Both the position numbers and the translations under genes were made by a program. The notes beneath the pieces are model-generated. The model was not told the DNA's origin. It was given only the letters and a program-made list of their open reading frames with translations, and made no database searches. DNA of 62,662 nucleotides from an uncultured Lachnospiraceae bacterium (GTDB taxonomy: Bacteria > Bacillota > Clostridia > Lachnospirales > Lachnospiraceae), in contig CAJTVN010000023.1 in NCBI GenBank assembly GCA_910579685.1, positions 1 through 62,662 of the forward strand. Direction: 5' to 3'. The first letter of the stretch is position 1, and the number at the start of each line of letters is the position of its first letter. Below, in pieces: positions 52,526 through 62,188 of this stretch.

Positions 52526-52867
52526 TTACTCGGCAAAATCATCCTCGTCCGCAGCGTTCTCCTGATTTGCAGCAGGGGACTGTTCAGATTTCTTCTCCTC
52601 GTCGTCTTCTTCGTCCTCGAAGAAGTCGTCCTCAAAGTCATCATCAAAATCGTCCTCGAAATCCTCCAGATAATCAGGCGTAAAATAGCGGTATACCGCA
52701 TAAGCAATCGCCGCCACCGCCGCAACGGCTCCGATGATGGCAAATACCCACAAAAGGGTATTGTTTCTCTTTTCCTCGTCCCTTTTATTCCAGTAATCCT
52801 TCAATTCCTTCACATCATGTGTCCTGACAAAGTCCATCAATTCCTCGATCCTGTTCCATGTATTCAT
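52526..52867 (-). CDS. Small membrane protein with highly acidic tail
   Basis: A 113-aa protein. Residues 1-36 are a charged cytoplasmic or coiled-coil segment (WNRIEELMDFVRTHDVKELK), 38-60 a membrane helix (LLWVFAIIGAVAAVAAIAYA), then residues 66-95 are almost all Asp/Glu/Phe. No family name recognised; such proteins are common hypotheticals in Lachnospiraceae. RBS AGAGG. It is monocistronic. Confidence 0.75.
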   Translation of the reverse strand: MNTWNRIEELMDFVRTHDVKELKDYWNKRDEEKRNNTLLWVFAIIGAVAAVAAIAYAVYRYFTPDYLEDFEDDFDDDFEDDFFEDEEDDEEKKSEQSPAANQENAADEDDFAE

Positions 52868-53058
52868 AGCTTATACCTCTCTTTCCTTCCTTAAAATACT
52901 AGTATGCCTTATCCGTATAATTTTAACAGAGAAATCAACAAATACTCAAATTTCCTTTCTTTATCCGGACATATCCGAAAGGAGATCATCCCTTCGCCGC
53001 AATCTATTATATAATATATCACTTTAACCAAAAATTTACTACCTGATTTTGAAAAATT

Positions 53059-55317
53059 TTACAATTTTTTCAGTTTTGCAAAAGCCGCATACATAACTTT
53101 CTGTCCGGCCCCGTCAAAATCCACTGTGACCTTGTAATCCCTTGGTCCTGGTTCCATGGCGGTAACGGTTCCCTCTCCGTACTTGATATGCGCCACCCTG
53201 TCCCCGGCATCATAGTCAGGCTTTTCACCTGCCGCCGTGCCCTTTGTGATTCCGGCGGCCCCAAGGGAACCGATTCCCCCGGCAATGTACGGCTTATTTT
53301 CCGCCGCCGTACGCTTCGGCGCAAGAACCGCCGACGGCCGAAACTTCGAAGGGGAAAGGCCTTCGGAAAACTGGCGGATCAGGGGCACCGGCGGATGGTT
53401 ATCCAGGATCTCCCCGGGAATCTCCCTTACAAAACGGCTCACCGCATTGTACTGGGTCTCTCCACGGATCATTCTCTGCTTTGCACAGCACAGGGTCAAC
53501 ACCTGCTTTGCCCGGGTGATCCCCACATAGGCAAGGCGCCTCTCCTCCTCGACCTCCTCGGGATCGTCCCCCATGATACTCATATAGCCGGGGAAAACGC
53601 CGTCCTCCATCCCCGCAAGATAGACATTGGAAAATTCCAGTCCCTTTGCCCCGTGGAGGGTCATAAGGAGCACCTTGTCCGCAGCGCTGTCCACCTGGTC
53701 AATATCCGCAACCAAAGCAACCTCCTCCAGGAATTCACCGAGCGTCGGCGCATCATGGCTCTCCTCAAAGGCCACGATCTTGCTCACAAGCTCGTCAATA
53801 TTCTCAATGCGGTCCCCCGCATCCTCTTCGTTCGAGGCTTCCAGCTCCTTTACATAGCCCGTGGTCTCTATAATGTCGTCGATCAGCTCCCGCAGGCTGT
53901 AATGAGGAGCCTTGCTGCGGAAGGTCTGTATCATGGTCACAAAGGAATCCAGCTTTGCCTTGCTTCTCCCCACGCCCGGTATCTCTCCCGCATCCCTGAG
54001 CGCATCATAAAAGCTAAGCTCCTGCTCCTCGGCATACTCTTCCACCCGTGTGATGGTGGCCGCGCCGATTCCTCTTCTTGGCACGTTGATGATCCGCTTG
54101 ACCGCAAGGTCGTCCCTTCCGTTGTCAACCGTCTTTAAATAGGCGAGCAGATCCTTGATCTCCCTGCGGGAATAGAAATTCACGCCGCCCACCACATTAT
54201 AGGGAATTCCCTCCAGGATAAAACGCTCCTCCAAAAGCCTCGCCTGCGCATTCGTCCGGTAAAGCACGGCGCAGTCATTGTAGCAGAACAATCCCTGCCT
54301 CTTTTTTCTGCCAATATCCTCTGCAATAAATTCCGCTTCCTCATAGGCGGTGTCAAACTGTCTGAAATGAACCGGCTCCCCTTCCTCCTGTTTCGTCCAG
54401 AGCGTCTTTTCTTTTCGGTTTTTGTTGTTGCGTATCACGGCGTTCGCCGCATTCAGCACATTCTGGGTGGAGCGGTAATTCTGCTCAAGCCGGATCACCA
54501 CCGCCTCCGGATACACTTTCTCGAAATCCAGAATATTCCGGATATTGGCACCCCGGAATTTGTAGATCGACTGGTCGTCATCCCCGACCACGCAGAGATT
54601 GTGATGGGAATCAGCCAGAAGCCTTACCAGCTCGAACTGCGCCGTGTTGGTGTCCTGGTACTCGTCCACCATAATATATTTAAAACGCTCCTGGTAGCTC
54701 CTTAGCACCTCGGGACAGGACTTAAACAGTTCCACGGTCAGCACAATCAGGTCGTCAAAATCAACCGCATTATTTTTTTTGAGAGCGTCCTGATACTCCT
54801 GATAGAGCTCCGCAATCTTCTGCCCGTGGTAATCCCCCGCCGCATTCAGTCTGTACTCGTTCGGCGAGATCAGCTCGTCCTTTGCGGAGGAAATCGCCGC
54901 AAGTATGCTGCGCTCCTTCATCTTCTTGGTATCCACCTGAAGCCTCCGGCAGATATCCTTCATCACCGCTCTCTGGTCGTCCGTATCGTAGATGGTAAAA
55001 CTGTTGTCATAGCCGAGCCGGTCTATGTAACGCCGCAGGATCCTGACGCAGGTGGAATGAAAGGTGGTCACCCAGATACTGCCTCCAAACTCCACGAGCT
55101 TTTCCACACGCTCCTTCATCTCGCCCGCAGCCTTGTTGGTAAAGGTAATCGCCATGATATTCCAGGGATTCACACCCATTTCTTCTATCAAATAGGCGAT
55201 TCGGTGGGTGAGAACCCTGGTTTTGCCGCTTCCCGCCCCGGCAAGCAGAAGAACGGGGCCGTCAACCGTAAACACCCCTTCCCTCTGTCTCTCATTTAAT
55301 GTATCGTATATGCTCAT
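53059..55317 (-). CDS. pcrA: ATP-dependent DNA helicase PcrA/UvrD
   Basis: A 752-aa superfamily 1A helicase. Q motif LNERQREGV, Walker A LAGAGSGKTRVL, Walker B YIMVDEYQDTNTAQ, motif III VVGDDDQSIYKFRGA, motif IV EQNYRSTQ, motif V MTLHGAKGLEF and motif VI RRLAYVGITRAK. The C-terminal Tudor-like RNA-polymerase-binding segment (VAHIKYGEGTVTAMEPG … KKL) is complete. It acts in repair and removal of recombination intermediates. Start 55317 has GGAG 7 nt upstream. Confidence 0.96.
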   Translation of the reverse strand: MSIYDTLNERQREGVFTVDGPVLLLAGAGSGKTRVLTHRIAYLIEEMGVNPWNIMAITFTNKAAGEMKERVEKLVEFGGSIWVTTFHSTCVRILRRYIDRLGYDNSFTIYDTDDQRAVMKDICRRLQVDTKKMKERSILAAISSAKDELISPNEYRLNAAGDYHGQKIAELYQEYQDALKKNNAVDFDDLIVLTVELFKSCPEVLRSYQERFKYIMVDEYQDTNTAQFELVRLLADSHHNLCVVGDDDQSIYKFRGANIRNILDFEKVYPEAVVIRLEQNYRSTQNVLNAANAVIRNNKNRKEKTLWTKQEEGEPVHFRQFDTAYEEAEFIAEDIGRKKRQGLFCYNDCAVLYRTNAQARLLEERFILEGIPYNVVGGVNFYSRREIKDLLAYLKTVDNGRDDLAVKRIINVPRRGIGAATITRVEEYAEEQELSFYDALRDAGEIPGVGRSKAKLDSFVTMIQTFRSKAPHYSLRELIDDIIETTGYVKELEASNEEDAGDRIENIDELVSKIVAFEESHDAPTLGEFLEEVALVADIDQVDSAADKVLLMTLHGAKGLEFSNVYLAGMEDGVFPGYMSIMGDDPEEVEEERRLAYVGITRAKQVLTLCCAKQRMIRGETQYNAVSRFVREIPGEILDNHPPVPLIRQFSEGLSPSKFRPSAVLAPKRTAAENKPYIAGGIGSLGAAGITKGTAAGEKPDYDAGDRVAHIKYGEGTVTAMEPGPRDYKVTVDFDGAGQKVMYAAFAKLKKL

Positions 55318-55401
55318 CTGCAGACTCCAATTCTTTCCACCTGTGCGGGCTGTCGCAAATCGCAGTTTCGGCCGCACAGGCGGTATTCTTTTCTTCTATC
55401 C

Positions 55402-56505
55402 TCAATAACACGACAGCCTGATAATAAGGGCCGCCGCCACAAGCACCGCAGCTACGGTGATCGCCACCTTCGGGATGGAAACGGGCGTCTTCCCCGAGAC
55501 CTTCCCGGTCTGTCCGTTCACCATGAACTGATAGATTTTATCTTTGTATTTATAGCTGGAAATCCATACCGGCAAGAGCAGATATTTGTAGGTGACATCG
55601 CTGTAGAGCGTCTGAAAACGCAGATTCCGGATCCCGTCCGCATTTTCCCGCTTTCGGATCGTCCGCTCGATCCCGTCCGAGAGCTTGTAGTGAATGGAAT
55701 CCTTTGCCATCTCCCAGCCTTCCCCAAGTCCCACCGCATAGCGCTCTGCCGCAAAACCCGCCACATACTCAGGCCTGTAGCTCTTATTTGCAGCCGTATC
55801 GTAGGGCTCGATTCCCATGAGCATGGACTGGCTGTGGTTGGTAGTGGCGCACACCAGCTCGTCGTCGAAGCTCTCTCTGTAGGTACCCTTGGTGGGATAC
55901 CAGTCCGTGACGATCTCCACCTCGTCCCCCTTCTTAACTCTGCGTTCTTTTCCGTAATCCGCCCGGTATGTTGACTCGGTCTTTGCATCGAACGTCCAGT
56001 AGGGGAGATAAACCCCTTTAAAATGTCTGGCCCTTGCGCTCTCCTTCGCCAGTTTGGGGCAGAACCACTTTTTCCGGATCCAGCCCTTAAAAAGAGAAGC
56101 CGCCTTCTCATCCGTCACCTGGAAGGGAACCACTCCGCCGGGAGCCATGGTCTCCCGGTCCGCAGCCTCCATGACCTGATTGGAGCCGCAGAAGGGACAT
56201 TCCGAGGCGATCTCCAGGGCGTCGTAAACCGTCTCTGCCCCGCAGGCCTTACAGATCACCGTCTTTTTGCGCACGCCCCAGTCCTGGTTCTCCTTAAATT
56301 CCGCTTCCGAAAAGGCAAGCTCGCTGGCAGGCTCCTGCTTTTTGACCTCTTTTCCTATCGCCTGTATATGGCCGCAGTACGGGCAGGCCAAACCGCTTGT
56401 GGCAGGATCAAAATCCATGACCCCGCCACAGCTTGGGCATTTTTTGTCCGTCTCCCGCATGGTGGCCGCCGTTTTGGCATCCAGATTTGTATCAAACTCG
56501 CTCAT
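55402..56505 (-). CDS. Zinc-ribbon membrane protein, YdjG-like
   Basis: A 367-aa protein. Two zinc ribbons lie near the N-terminus (CPSCGGVMDFDPATSGLACPYCG from residue 23, and CKACGAETVYDALEIASECPFC from about 84, each given in part), then a beta-rich middle (ARHFKGVYLPYWTFDAKTES, LPVWISSYKYKDKIYQFMVN) and one C-terminal membrane helix (about 345-363). It resembles Bacillus YdjG, partner of the SPFH protein YdjI in an envelope-stress complex. It lies 26 nt after the SPFH gene, in the same operon. No PspA (YdjF) is nearby. Confidence 0.8.
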   Translation of the reverse strand: MSEFDTNLDAKTAATMRETDKKCPSCGGVMDFDPATSGLACPYCGHIQAIGKEVKKQEPASELAFSEAEFKENQDWGVRKKTVICKACGAETVYDALEIASECPFCGSNQVMEAADRETMAPGGVVPFQVTDEKAASLFKGWIRKKWFCPKLAKESARARHFKGVYLPYWTFDAKTESTYRADYGKERRVKKGDEVEIVTDWYPTKGTYRESFDDELVCATTNHSQSMLMGIEPYDTAANKSYRPEYVAGFAAERYAVGLGEGWEMAKDSIHYKLSDGIERTIRKRENADGIRNLRFQTLYSDVTYKYLLLPVWISSYKYKDKIYQFMVNGQTGKVSGKTPVSIPKVAITVAAVLVAAALIIRLSCY

Positions 56506-56531
56506 ACCGATCCGTTTCTCCTGCAGTCTGC

Positions 56532-57866
56532 CTATTTGCGAACATCATTCTCGTTAAAGGGATCCCCGCATTCCGGACAGAATTTGGGCGGATTTTTGGG
56601 GTCTTCCGGCTCCCAGCCGCACTTATCGCATCGATAGAGGGGCTCCTGCGCCGGCTTCTTCGCACCGCATTCACTGCAGAACTTTCCTTTGTTGATTGCG
56701 CCGCATGCACATTTCCATCCGGCGGCTTCCGGCTTAGGACTGCCGCACTCGCCGCAGAATTTTCCGGTATTTCCGGTCTTTCCACAGCTGCAGGTCCAGC
56801 CAGACCGGGCCTGCCCGGAAGGAGCCTGTGCCTGGCCCGCAGGCTGCGCATTTGCGGCGGCATCCATCTGGAACAGCTGTCCCGCATTCACTCCTCCCGC
56901 CTGGGACGCCATATTCATGCCCGCAAACGCCATCATAGGGCCGGTGGAGCGGTTGGAGGCAGCCGCCTTCATGGCCTCCGCCTGAGCCTGCGTCAGTGTT
57001 GCGGCCGCCATGCCGGGATTGCGCAGCACCGCGCTCTTTTGCAGCTCCTTGATCATGGCCTCGTCTTCCTCGGAAGCCTTCAGGGCATTGATACCGAAGG
57101 AGACAATCTCAATTCCCCGAAGCTGCGCCCACTTCTCGGACAGAATATCGTTCAGGGCGTCCGCCAGCTCCATGGTGTGGGCTACAATGGCGCTGTAACG
57201 CACCCCCATTGCGGAAATCTTGGCAAAGGCGGGCTGAAGGGCCGTCATCAGCTCGCTCTTTAGCTGGCTGTCGATCTCTTTCCTGCCGAAATCATCCGTC
57301 ACGTTGCCGCACACATTTGTGTAGAACAGCAGCGGATCCGCAATTCGGTAAGAATATTCGCCATTACAGCGAAGGGAAATATCGATATCCAGGCCGATGT
57401 TCTGATCCACCACCCGAAAGGGCACCGGATTCGCCGTGCCATATTTATTTCCCATAATTTCCTTAATATTGAAGAAATAGACTCTCTGATCCTTGCCGGC
57501 ATCTCCCGCAAAGGTAAACCGCCTGCCGACTGTGGCAAAGGTCTTTTTGATATTCTCTCCCAGATTACCGGTAAACAGGCTTGGCTCCGATGAGGTATCG
57601 TAGGTGAACTCTCCCGCCTCCGCACAGAATTCCACGATCTTTCCCTGATCCACAATGATCATGCACTGTCCTTCGTTGACGGCCACCACGGAACCGTTGG
57701 AAATGATATTGTCCTCTCCCTTATTGTTAAAGGCCCGGCCTTTCGTCTTTTTGCGTCCCTTGGTCACCAATATATCCGACTCTATGGAATCACAGTAAAA
57801 ATACTCCTTCCACTGGTCCGACAGTACGCCTTGCGCCGCATTTACAGCCGCTTTGATTAATCCCAT
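56532..57866 (-). CDS. SPFH-domain protein with C-terminal zinc ribbons, YdjI-like
   Basis: A 444-aa protein. The SPFH/virion-core-like domain (about 1-290) includes YFYCDSIESDILVTKGRKK, DIDISLRCNGEYSYRIADPL and FGINALKASEEDEAMIKEL. An Ala/Gln/Pro-rich linker (290-350) is followed by three zinc ribbons (CSCGKTGNTGKFCGECG, CACGAINKGKFCSECGAKKP and CDKCGWEPEDPKNPPKFC). SPFH proteins form membrane-associated scaffolds. It is operonic with the YdjG-like gene and read from a strong promoter. RBS GGAGGG. Confidence 0.88.
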   Translation of the reverse strand: MGLIKAAVNAAQGVLSDQWKEYFYCDSIESDILVTKGRKKTKGRAFNNKGEDNIISNGSVVAVNEGQCMIIVDQGKIVEFCAEAGEFTYDTSSEPSLFTGNLGENIKKTFATVGRRFTFAGDAGKDQRVYFFNIKEIMGNKYGTANPVPFRVVDQNIGLDIDISLRCNGEYSYRIADPLLFYTNVCGNVTDDFGRKEIDSQLKSELMTALQPAFAKISAMGVRYSAIVAHTMELADALNDILSEKWAQLRGIEIVSFGINALKASEEDEAMIKELQKSAVLRNPGMAAATLTQAQAEAMKAAASNRSTGPMMAFAGMNMASQAGGVNAGQLFQMDAAANAQPAGQAQAPSGQARSGWTCSCGKTGNTGKFCGECGSPKPEAAGWKCACGAINKGKFCSECGAKKPAQEPLYRCDKCGWEPEDPKNPPKFCPECGDPFNENDVRK

Positions 57867-57917
57867 TTAAAAACCCTCCATTCACTTTTCTGCCACGCTT
57901 TCCTATTCCTGTTTTTC

Positions 57918-57946
57918 ATTATATCCATTTTGTCGATTATTGTCTA
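57918..57946 (-). promoter_or_regulatory. Promoter of the SPFH/zinc-ribbon operon
   Basis: On the minus strand TAGACA (57946-57941), 17-nt spacer, TATAAT (57923-57918), about 50 nt before the start codon. Confidence 0.75.
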
Positions 57947-58073
57947 TAGCCAACACTGTCGGGATCCCTGTACGGCTTCCCACAGCTGGCAGACTACTGC
58001 GGCAGACCGCAACGAATCACATTTTACCTCTGATTTCATAGAATAAAGCATCAAACGTAAAACGGAGGTTTTT

Positions 58074-58685
58074 ATGAAAAAGAAAACGATATGCAGATTT
58101 ATCAGCCTGGGACTCTGCCTTGTTCTGGCTCTTGGCCTTACCGCCGGCTGCGGCAAAAAGAAGGACGGCTCCGATTCCGGTGCGGCATCCGGCGCCTCGG
58201 TGAAGGTGACGCTAAACGAAGTGGCACACAGCATCTTTTACGCTCCCATGTACGTGGCAATTGAGGAAGGGTATTTTGAGCAGGAGGGCATTGACCTGAC
58301 CCTGGTTACGGGTTTTGGCGCCGACAAGACCATGACCGCAGTTCTCACGGATGAAGCCGACATTGGCTTCATGGGCAGCGAGTCCACTATTTATACTTAT
58401 GCCGGAGGCACGCAGGATTATGTGGTTAATTTTGCGCAGCTGACCCAGCGGGCCGGAAATTTCCTGGTTTCCAGGCAGCCCATCGACAATTTCAGCTGGG
58501 ATATGTTAAAGGGAAGCAATGTTCTCGGCGGAAGGGCCGGCGGTATGCCTGAGATGGTATTCGAATACATCCTCAAGAAAAACAATATCGATCCCAAGAA
58601 CGATCTTGCAATCGACCAGAGTATTGACTTTGGTTCCACGGCTGCGGCTTTTTCTGGCGGACAGGGTGATTTTACAGTTGTGTAG
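58074..58685 (+). pseudogene. Truncated NMT1/SsuA-like ABC substrate-binding lipoprotein
   Basis: A 203-codon N-terminal fragment of a periplasmic-type binding lipoprotein. Signal with lipobox LTAGC (Cys26), then VKVTLNEVAHSIFYAPMYVA, IEEGYFEQEGIDLTLVTGFG, VLTDEADIGFMGSESTIY and LGGRAGGMPEMVFEYILKKN. Family members continue for another 120 or so residues, but here homology stops at GQGDFTV and TAG follows at once. The cut (near 58680) is the left boundary of foreign DNA. Start has GGAGG. No cognate ABC permease or ATPase follows. Confidence 0.82.
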
Positions 58686-58766
58686 AATTTTTACTACTCC
58701 ATTAGATTTGATTACTGAAATGCTTCTTATCTGTATTTACGGATTAAGGTAACAACCCCGAGCGGT

Positions 58767-59264
58767 TCAATCCTCTTCTGTAATTTCATCATACCTCCGC
58801 AGGTTGTACTTTTCAATATAATTGATCAACGTCTCAGCATAAGATTGTGATGTCGCATATCCACATTTCTGCAGATACTGACAGGTAAGGGCGTATTCTC
58901 TGCACCCGATCGCCGGCCTGTACCTCAGCGTCCTGCCGCCGTCCGTGCTCCTGGTGGCAATGTACTCATTATGATCAAGGATGGATTGCTCCCAGCTGTC
59001 GTATGCCCGCCAGAGCTCGTTTCTGTCTATACGATAAGTTCCGTCCGGATTCTGCTCCGTGGCATCCTTCACATAGCTACGGCCAGTCCATCCATTTAAC
59101 TTGATGCCAAACAATGCGTTGGCATTCTGCGCAAGCTCTGAGGTTCCTACTGCGCTCTCAATGGCCGCTTGGGCAATGACAACGCTGGGCAGCATGATAT
59201 GACGCTCCTGCCAGTCTCTACGGGCAATTTCTCCCACAAAAGCGTGGAAATCTTTCCTTGTGAG
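58767..59264 (-). pseudogene. Glucosaminidase-type cell-wall hydrolase, 5'-truncated
   Basis: The minus-strand frame encodes a glucosaminidase domain (FlgJ/LytG-like): FHAFVGEIARRDWQERHIML, PSVVIAQAAIESAVGTSELA with the catalytic Glu in AAIESAVG, NANALFGIKLNGWTGRSYVK, and WRAYDSWEQSILDHNEYIAT. Recognisable homology begins at LTRKDFH (59264); upstream the frame is the antisense of a VirB6-like gene, so the native start is lost. Such enzymes help conjugation machines or phages to pass the wall. The 81 nt between the cut binding-protein gene and its stop hold nothing I recognise. Confidence 0.7.
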
Positions 59265-59616
59265 CTCATCCAGATGCTGGTGGACCACAACAACCTCCAC
59301 AACTTCGACACCTGGATATTCTTCAAATGGATTTTCAAGACCTTCGCCTCTGTGCTGGTGCTCTCCAACACCTTCAACATCGTCATGGCCGTCTTTGACG
59401 TGTCCCAGCATGTAGTGCAGCAGTCGGCAGGGCTGATACAAGGCTCCACCGCCGTCACGCCGGAGGCCCTGGACAACATGCAGGCAAAGCTTGAGGCAAT
59501 GGAGCTTGGTCCCCTGCTGGGAATCTCCCTGCAATCCTTTGTCGTGCAGTTCACAATGACAGCCCTGAATATCGTGGTGTTCGTCACTGTCTACGGACGC
59601 ATGATAGAAATTTACC
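59265..59616 (+). pseudogene. VirB6/TrbL-like conjugation membrane protein, exon 1 (5'-truncated)
   Basis: The plus-strand frame reads DHNNLHNFDTWIFFKWIFKT, FASVLVLSNTFNIVMAVFDV and ISLQSFVVQFTMTALNIVVF up to RMIEIY, matching the membrane core of the type IV secretion channel component of Tn1549-like conjugative elements. The start is missing: it meets the glucosaminidase head to head at about 59264. It is split at 59616 by a group II intron and resumes at 62189. Co-linearity is exact: …IEIY continues LLTSLAPIPF after splicing. Confidence 0.72.
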
Positions 59617-62188
59617 GCGCGCACGGAAGTGTGCAAGTCCGGCTAGCTTGCATACGTGGGCTTTAAGAAATTCTACCTTTGGCAAGGTAGTAAAGGAATG
59701 TGCCAACGGCACGGAAGTGCCACTTTATCGTCGTCTGACTTACCCGGAGGGGAAACCCATCAAGGGGAACACAGCATGTCAGAAAAATCGTAAGCCACCA
59801 AAACCATCAAGGTGCGGCTGAACGGCAAGACGAAAGGTTATGAATGAGGAACAAGGCTAAACTGCTTTCTGGGCAGTCCGAGGAGGGATACTCGACCCGG
59901 TAGCGAATGATGGTTGAAACGCTACATGCCATAGGCAAAGGGCAACAGGTAAATGTCCTTAGTGCAGGGCACACATGGCAGCCAACCGCAGTAAGCGGAA
60001 AAGGACGAAAACCCACTCCGACATCATAACAAGCCATTTCTTACAGCCTAACCGTGGATTGCCCCTGCCAGAATGCAGGAATGCTATGCGCAATCCCGAA
60101 TGGGGATAAATCCCAAGGGTAAACAGCCTAAGGGAGATGACGCTGAATATCTGGCGAGGCAACGGAGCCGCCATAGTAGTCAGAGGGCTATAAGTTTGAC
60201 CCACACGGCGAAGGGCGGCAGGATGTCACTAATACAAAGAAAGGAGAATGTGTGAGACATTATAAGAGACCCGAAAAATGTATTAGAAAGTTTAAAGAGC
60301 CAATCAAGCAACACGAGTTACAAGTACCAGAGGTTATACCGCAACCTCTACAACCCAGAGTTCTACCTTAGAGCCTACAGCCGGATTCAGGCAAAGCCAG
60401 GGAACATGACAGAGGGCGCAGACGGACAGACGGTTGACGGAATGAGCATGAAGCGTATAGAGACGCTGATTGGAAAGCTCAGGGATTTTTCGTACCAGCC
60501 GTCACCGGCAAGGAGAATCTATATCCCGAAATCGAATGGGAAAATGCGTCCGCTGGGAATCCCGTCCTTTGAGGACAAACTGATACAGGAAGTAGTCAGG
60601 ATGATTTTGGAAAGTATTTACGAACCGACATTCAAGGACTGCTCACATGGTTTCAGACCCAAAAGAAGCTGTCACACAGCCATAGCGTATGTGCAGAAAT
60701 ATTTGACAGGAGCAAAATGGTTTGTGGAGGGCGATATCAAAGGGTGTTTTGATAACGTAGACCACCATGTACTGGCAGGGATTCTCCGCAGGAGAATTGA
60801 GGATGAACAGTTTATGGCACTCATCTGGAAATTTTTACGGGCAGGGTATATGGAGTGTTGGGAATACCACAACACATACTCCGGCACGCCACAGGGTTCG
60901 ATTATCAGTCCAATTTTGGCGAACATCTATCTGAACGAGCTGGATATATTCATGTCTGAATATGCGGAGAAATTCAACGCAGGCAACAGACGGCACATTA
61001 ACCCGGAATATAAGCACTTACTGGATGTGTGCCGGGGCAAAGAGGAGAAACTCAGAAGGAACGCTGATAAGTACAGCGCGGATGAAATCGCCGTCCTATA
61101 CAGGGAAACACAGGCAATGAGGGCAAAACTCAAGACAATGCCTTACAGTGACCCTATGGATGCAGGTTACAGGCGCATTATGTACATCAGGTATGCAGAT
61201 GACTTCATTATCGGAGTTATCGGGAGTAAAGGGGAAGCGGAAAAAGTGAAAGCGGATGTGGGGAGTTTTATTAAGTCGGAACTCCATTTGGATATGTCGG
61301 AGGAAAAGACGCTTATCACCCACGGAAGTGATTTTGCACATTTCCTAGGGTTTGACATTGCCGTCAACAATAGGAATACGCAGAAGAAAACAGCAAAGGG
61401 ATTCAAGCGGAGGACAAATCTCGGCAAAGTAATTGTCCAAGTGCCGAAAGAAAAATGGATGAAAAGGCTTATCAGTTATGGGGCTTTGGAAATCCATTAT
61501 GATAAACAGGATGGGCATGAGATTTGGGAACCGGTGAGAAGAACGGCGTTGATTCACCTGAACGACTGGGAAATCGTGACCAGATTCAATGCGGAGATTA
61601 GGGGGATATACAATTATTACCGTATAGCAAACAACGTGTCTGTACTGAATAATTTTTATTATGTAATGAGGTACAGTATGCTGAAAACACTGGCGGCAAA
61701 GTATAAAACCCACATTTCAAGAGTCATCAGGAAATACCGCAGGGATAAGGAATTTGTTGTGTCCTATGCCACAGCCAAAGGAACAAACGAGGTGAAATTT
61801 TACCACGGCGGTTTCCGGCGGGATGCGTCACCCTTGTCATGGAATCCCGACGAAATGAGCAAGTATGTTATTGAAAGTGAACACCGTGAAATCGTGCGCA
61901 GGCTCAATGGCAAAACTTGTGAATGGTGCGGCAGAAAATGTGACAGTCTGGAAATGCACCATGTCAGGAAACTGAAGAATCTGACAGGCAAGGCAGAATG
62001 GGAACAGCTTATGCTTTATAAGCGCAGGAAAACACTTGCGCTATGCCCGGAATGCCACGCCAAAATACACAGCTCTTTAAGCTGACATCTGGAGAGCCGG
62101 ATACATTGAGAGGTGTACGTCCGGTTCGGAGGGAAGCGTTTGGAAACCTGCCGCAGCAATACGGTAAGGCGCTGGGCGCTTACCCTAC
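59617..62188 (+). mobile_element. Group II intron with encoded reverse transcriptase
   Basis: A 2572-nt retroelement in the sense direction of the VirB6-like gene. The 5' end is GCGCG (GNGYG type). EBS1 GGTAAAT (59948-59954) is exactly complementary to IBS1 ATTTACC, the last 7 nt of exon 1 (59610-59616). Domain V is visible near 62090-62135 (GAGCCGGATA … GTCCGGTTCGG), domain VI follows, and the 3' end is CCTAC at 62188. Joining 59616 to 62189 restores the host reading frame. The boundary could shift by a base or so. Confidence 0.88.
60406..62085 (+). CDS. ltrA: Group II intron reverse transcriptase/maturase with HNH domain
   Basis: 559 aa from ATG 60406. RT blocks are KMRPLGIPSFEDKLIQEVVR, CSHGFRPKRSCH, FVEGDIKGCFDNVDH, SGTPQGSIISPILANIYL and the catalytic YADD (263-266) in RYADDFIIG. 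Domain X and thumb (about 380-480) support splicing. The HNH endonuclease at the end is CEWCGRKCDSLEMHHVRKL … CPECHAKIH. The conserved RT-0 segment continues upstream of this ATG (RDPKNVLESLKSQSSNTSYK, YQRLYRNLYNPEF, from about 60262), open back to TGA 60253-60255, but has no ATG/GTG/TTG. Either a rare start (ATT 60259) is used or the true start was lost by frameshift. Confidence 0.9.
   Translation: MTEGADGQTVDGMSMKRIETLIGKLRDFSYQPSPARRIYIPKSNGKMRPLGIPSFEDKLIQEVVRMILESIYEPTFKDCSHGFRPKRSCHTAIAYVQKYLTGAKWFVEGDIKGCFDNVDHHVLAGILRRRIEDEQFMALIWKFLRAGYMECWEYHNTYSGTPQGSIISPILANIYLNELDIFMSEYAEKFNAGNRRHINPEYKHLLDVCRGKEEKLRRNADKYSADEIAVLYRETQAMRAKLKTMPYSDPMDAGYRRIMYIRYADDFIIGVIGSKGEAEKVKADVGSFIKSELHLDMSEEKTLITHGSDFAHFLGFDIAVNNRNTQKKTAKGFKRRTNLGKVIVQVPKEKWMKRLISYGALEIHYDKQDGHEIWEPVRRTALIHLNDWEIVTRFNAEIRGIYNYYRIANNVSVLNNFYYVMRYSMLKTLAAKYKTHISRVIRKYRRDKEFVVSYATAKGTNEVKFYHGGFRRDASPLSWNPDEMSKYVIESEHREIVRRLNGKTCEWCGRKCDSLEMHHVRKLKNLTGKAEWEQLMLYKRRKTLALCPECHAKIHSSLS

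Noticed and set aside
57870..58073. TPP riboswitch before the NMT1-like binding protein
   Set aside because: The CTGAGA and CCTGATCTGGATAATGCC-type blocks are absent.
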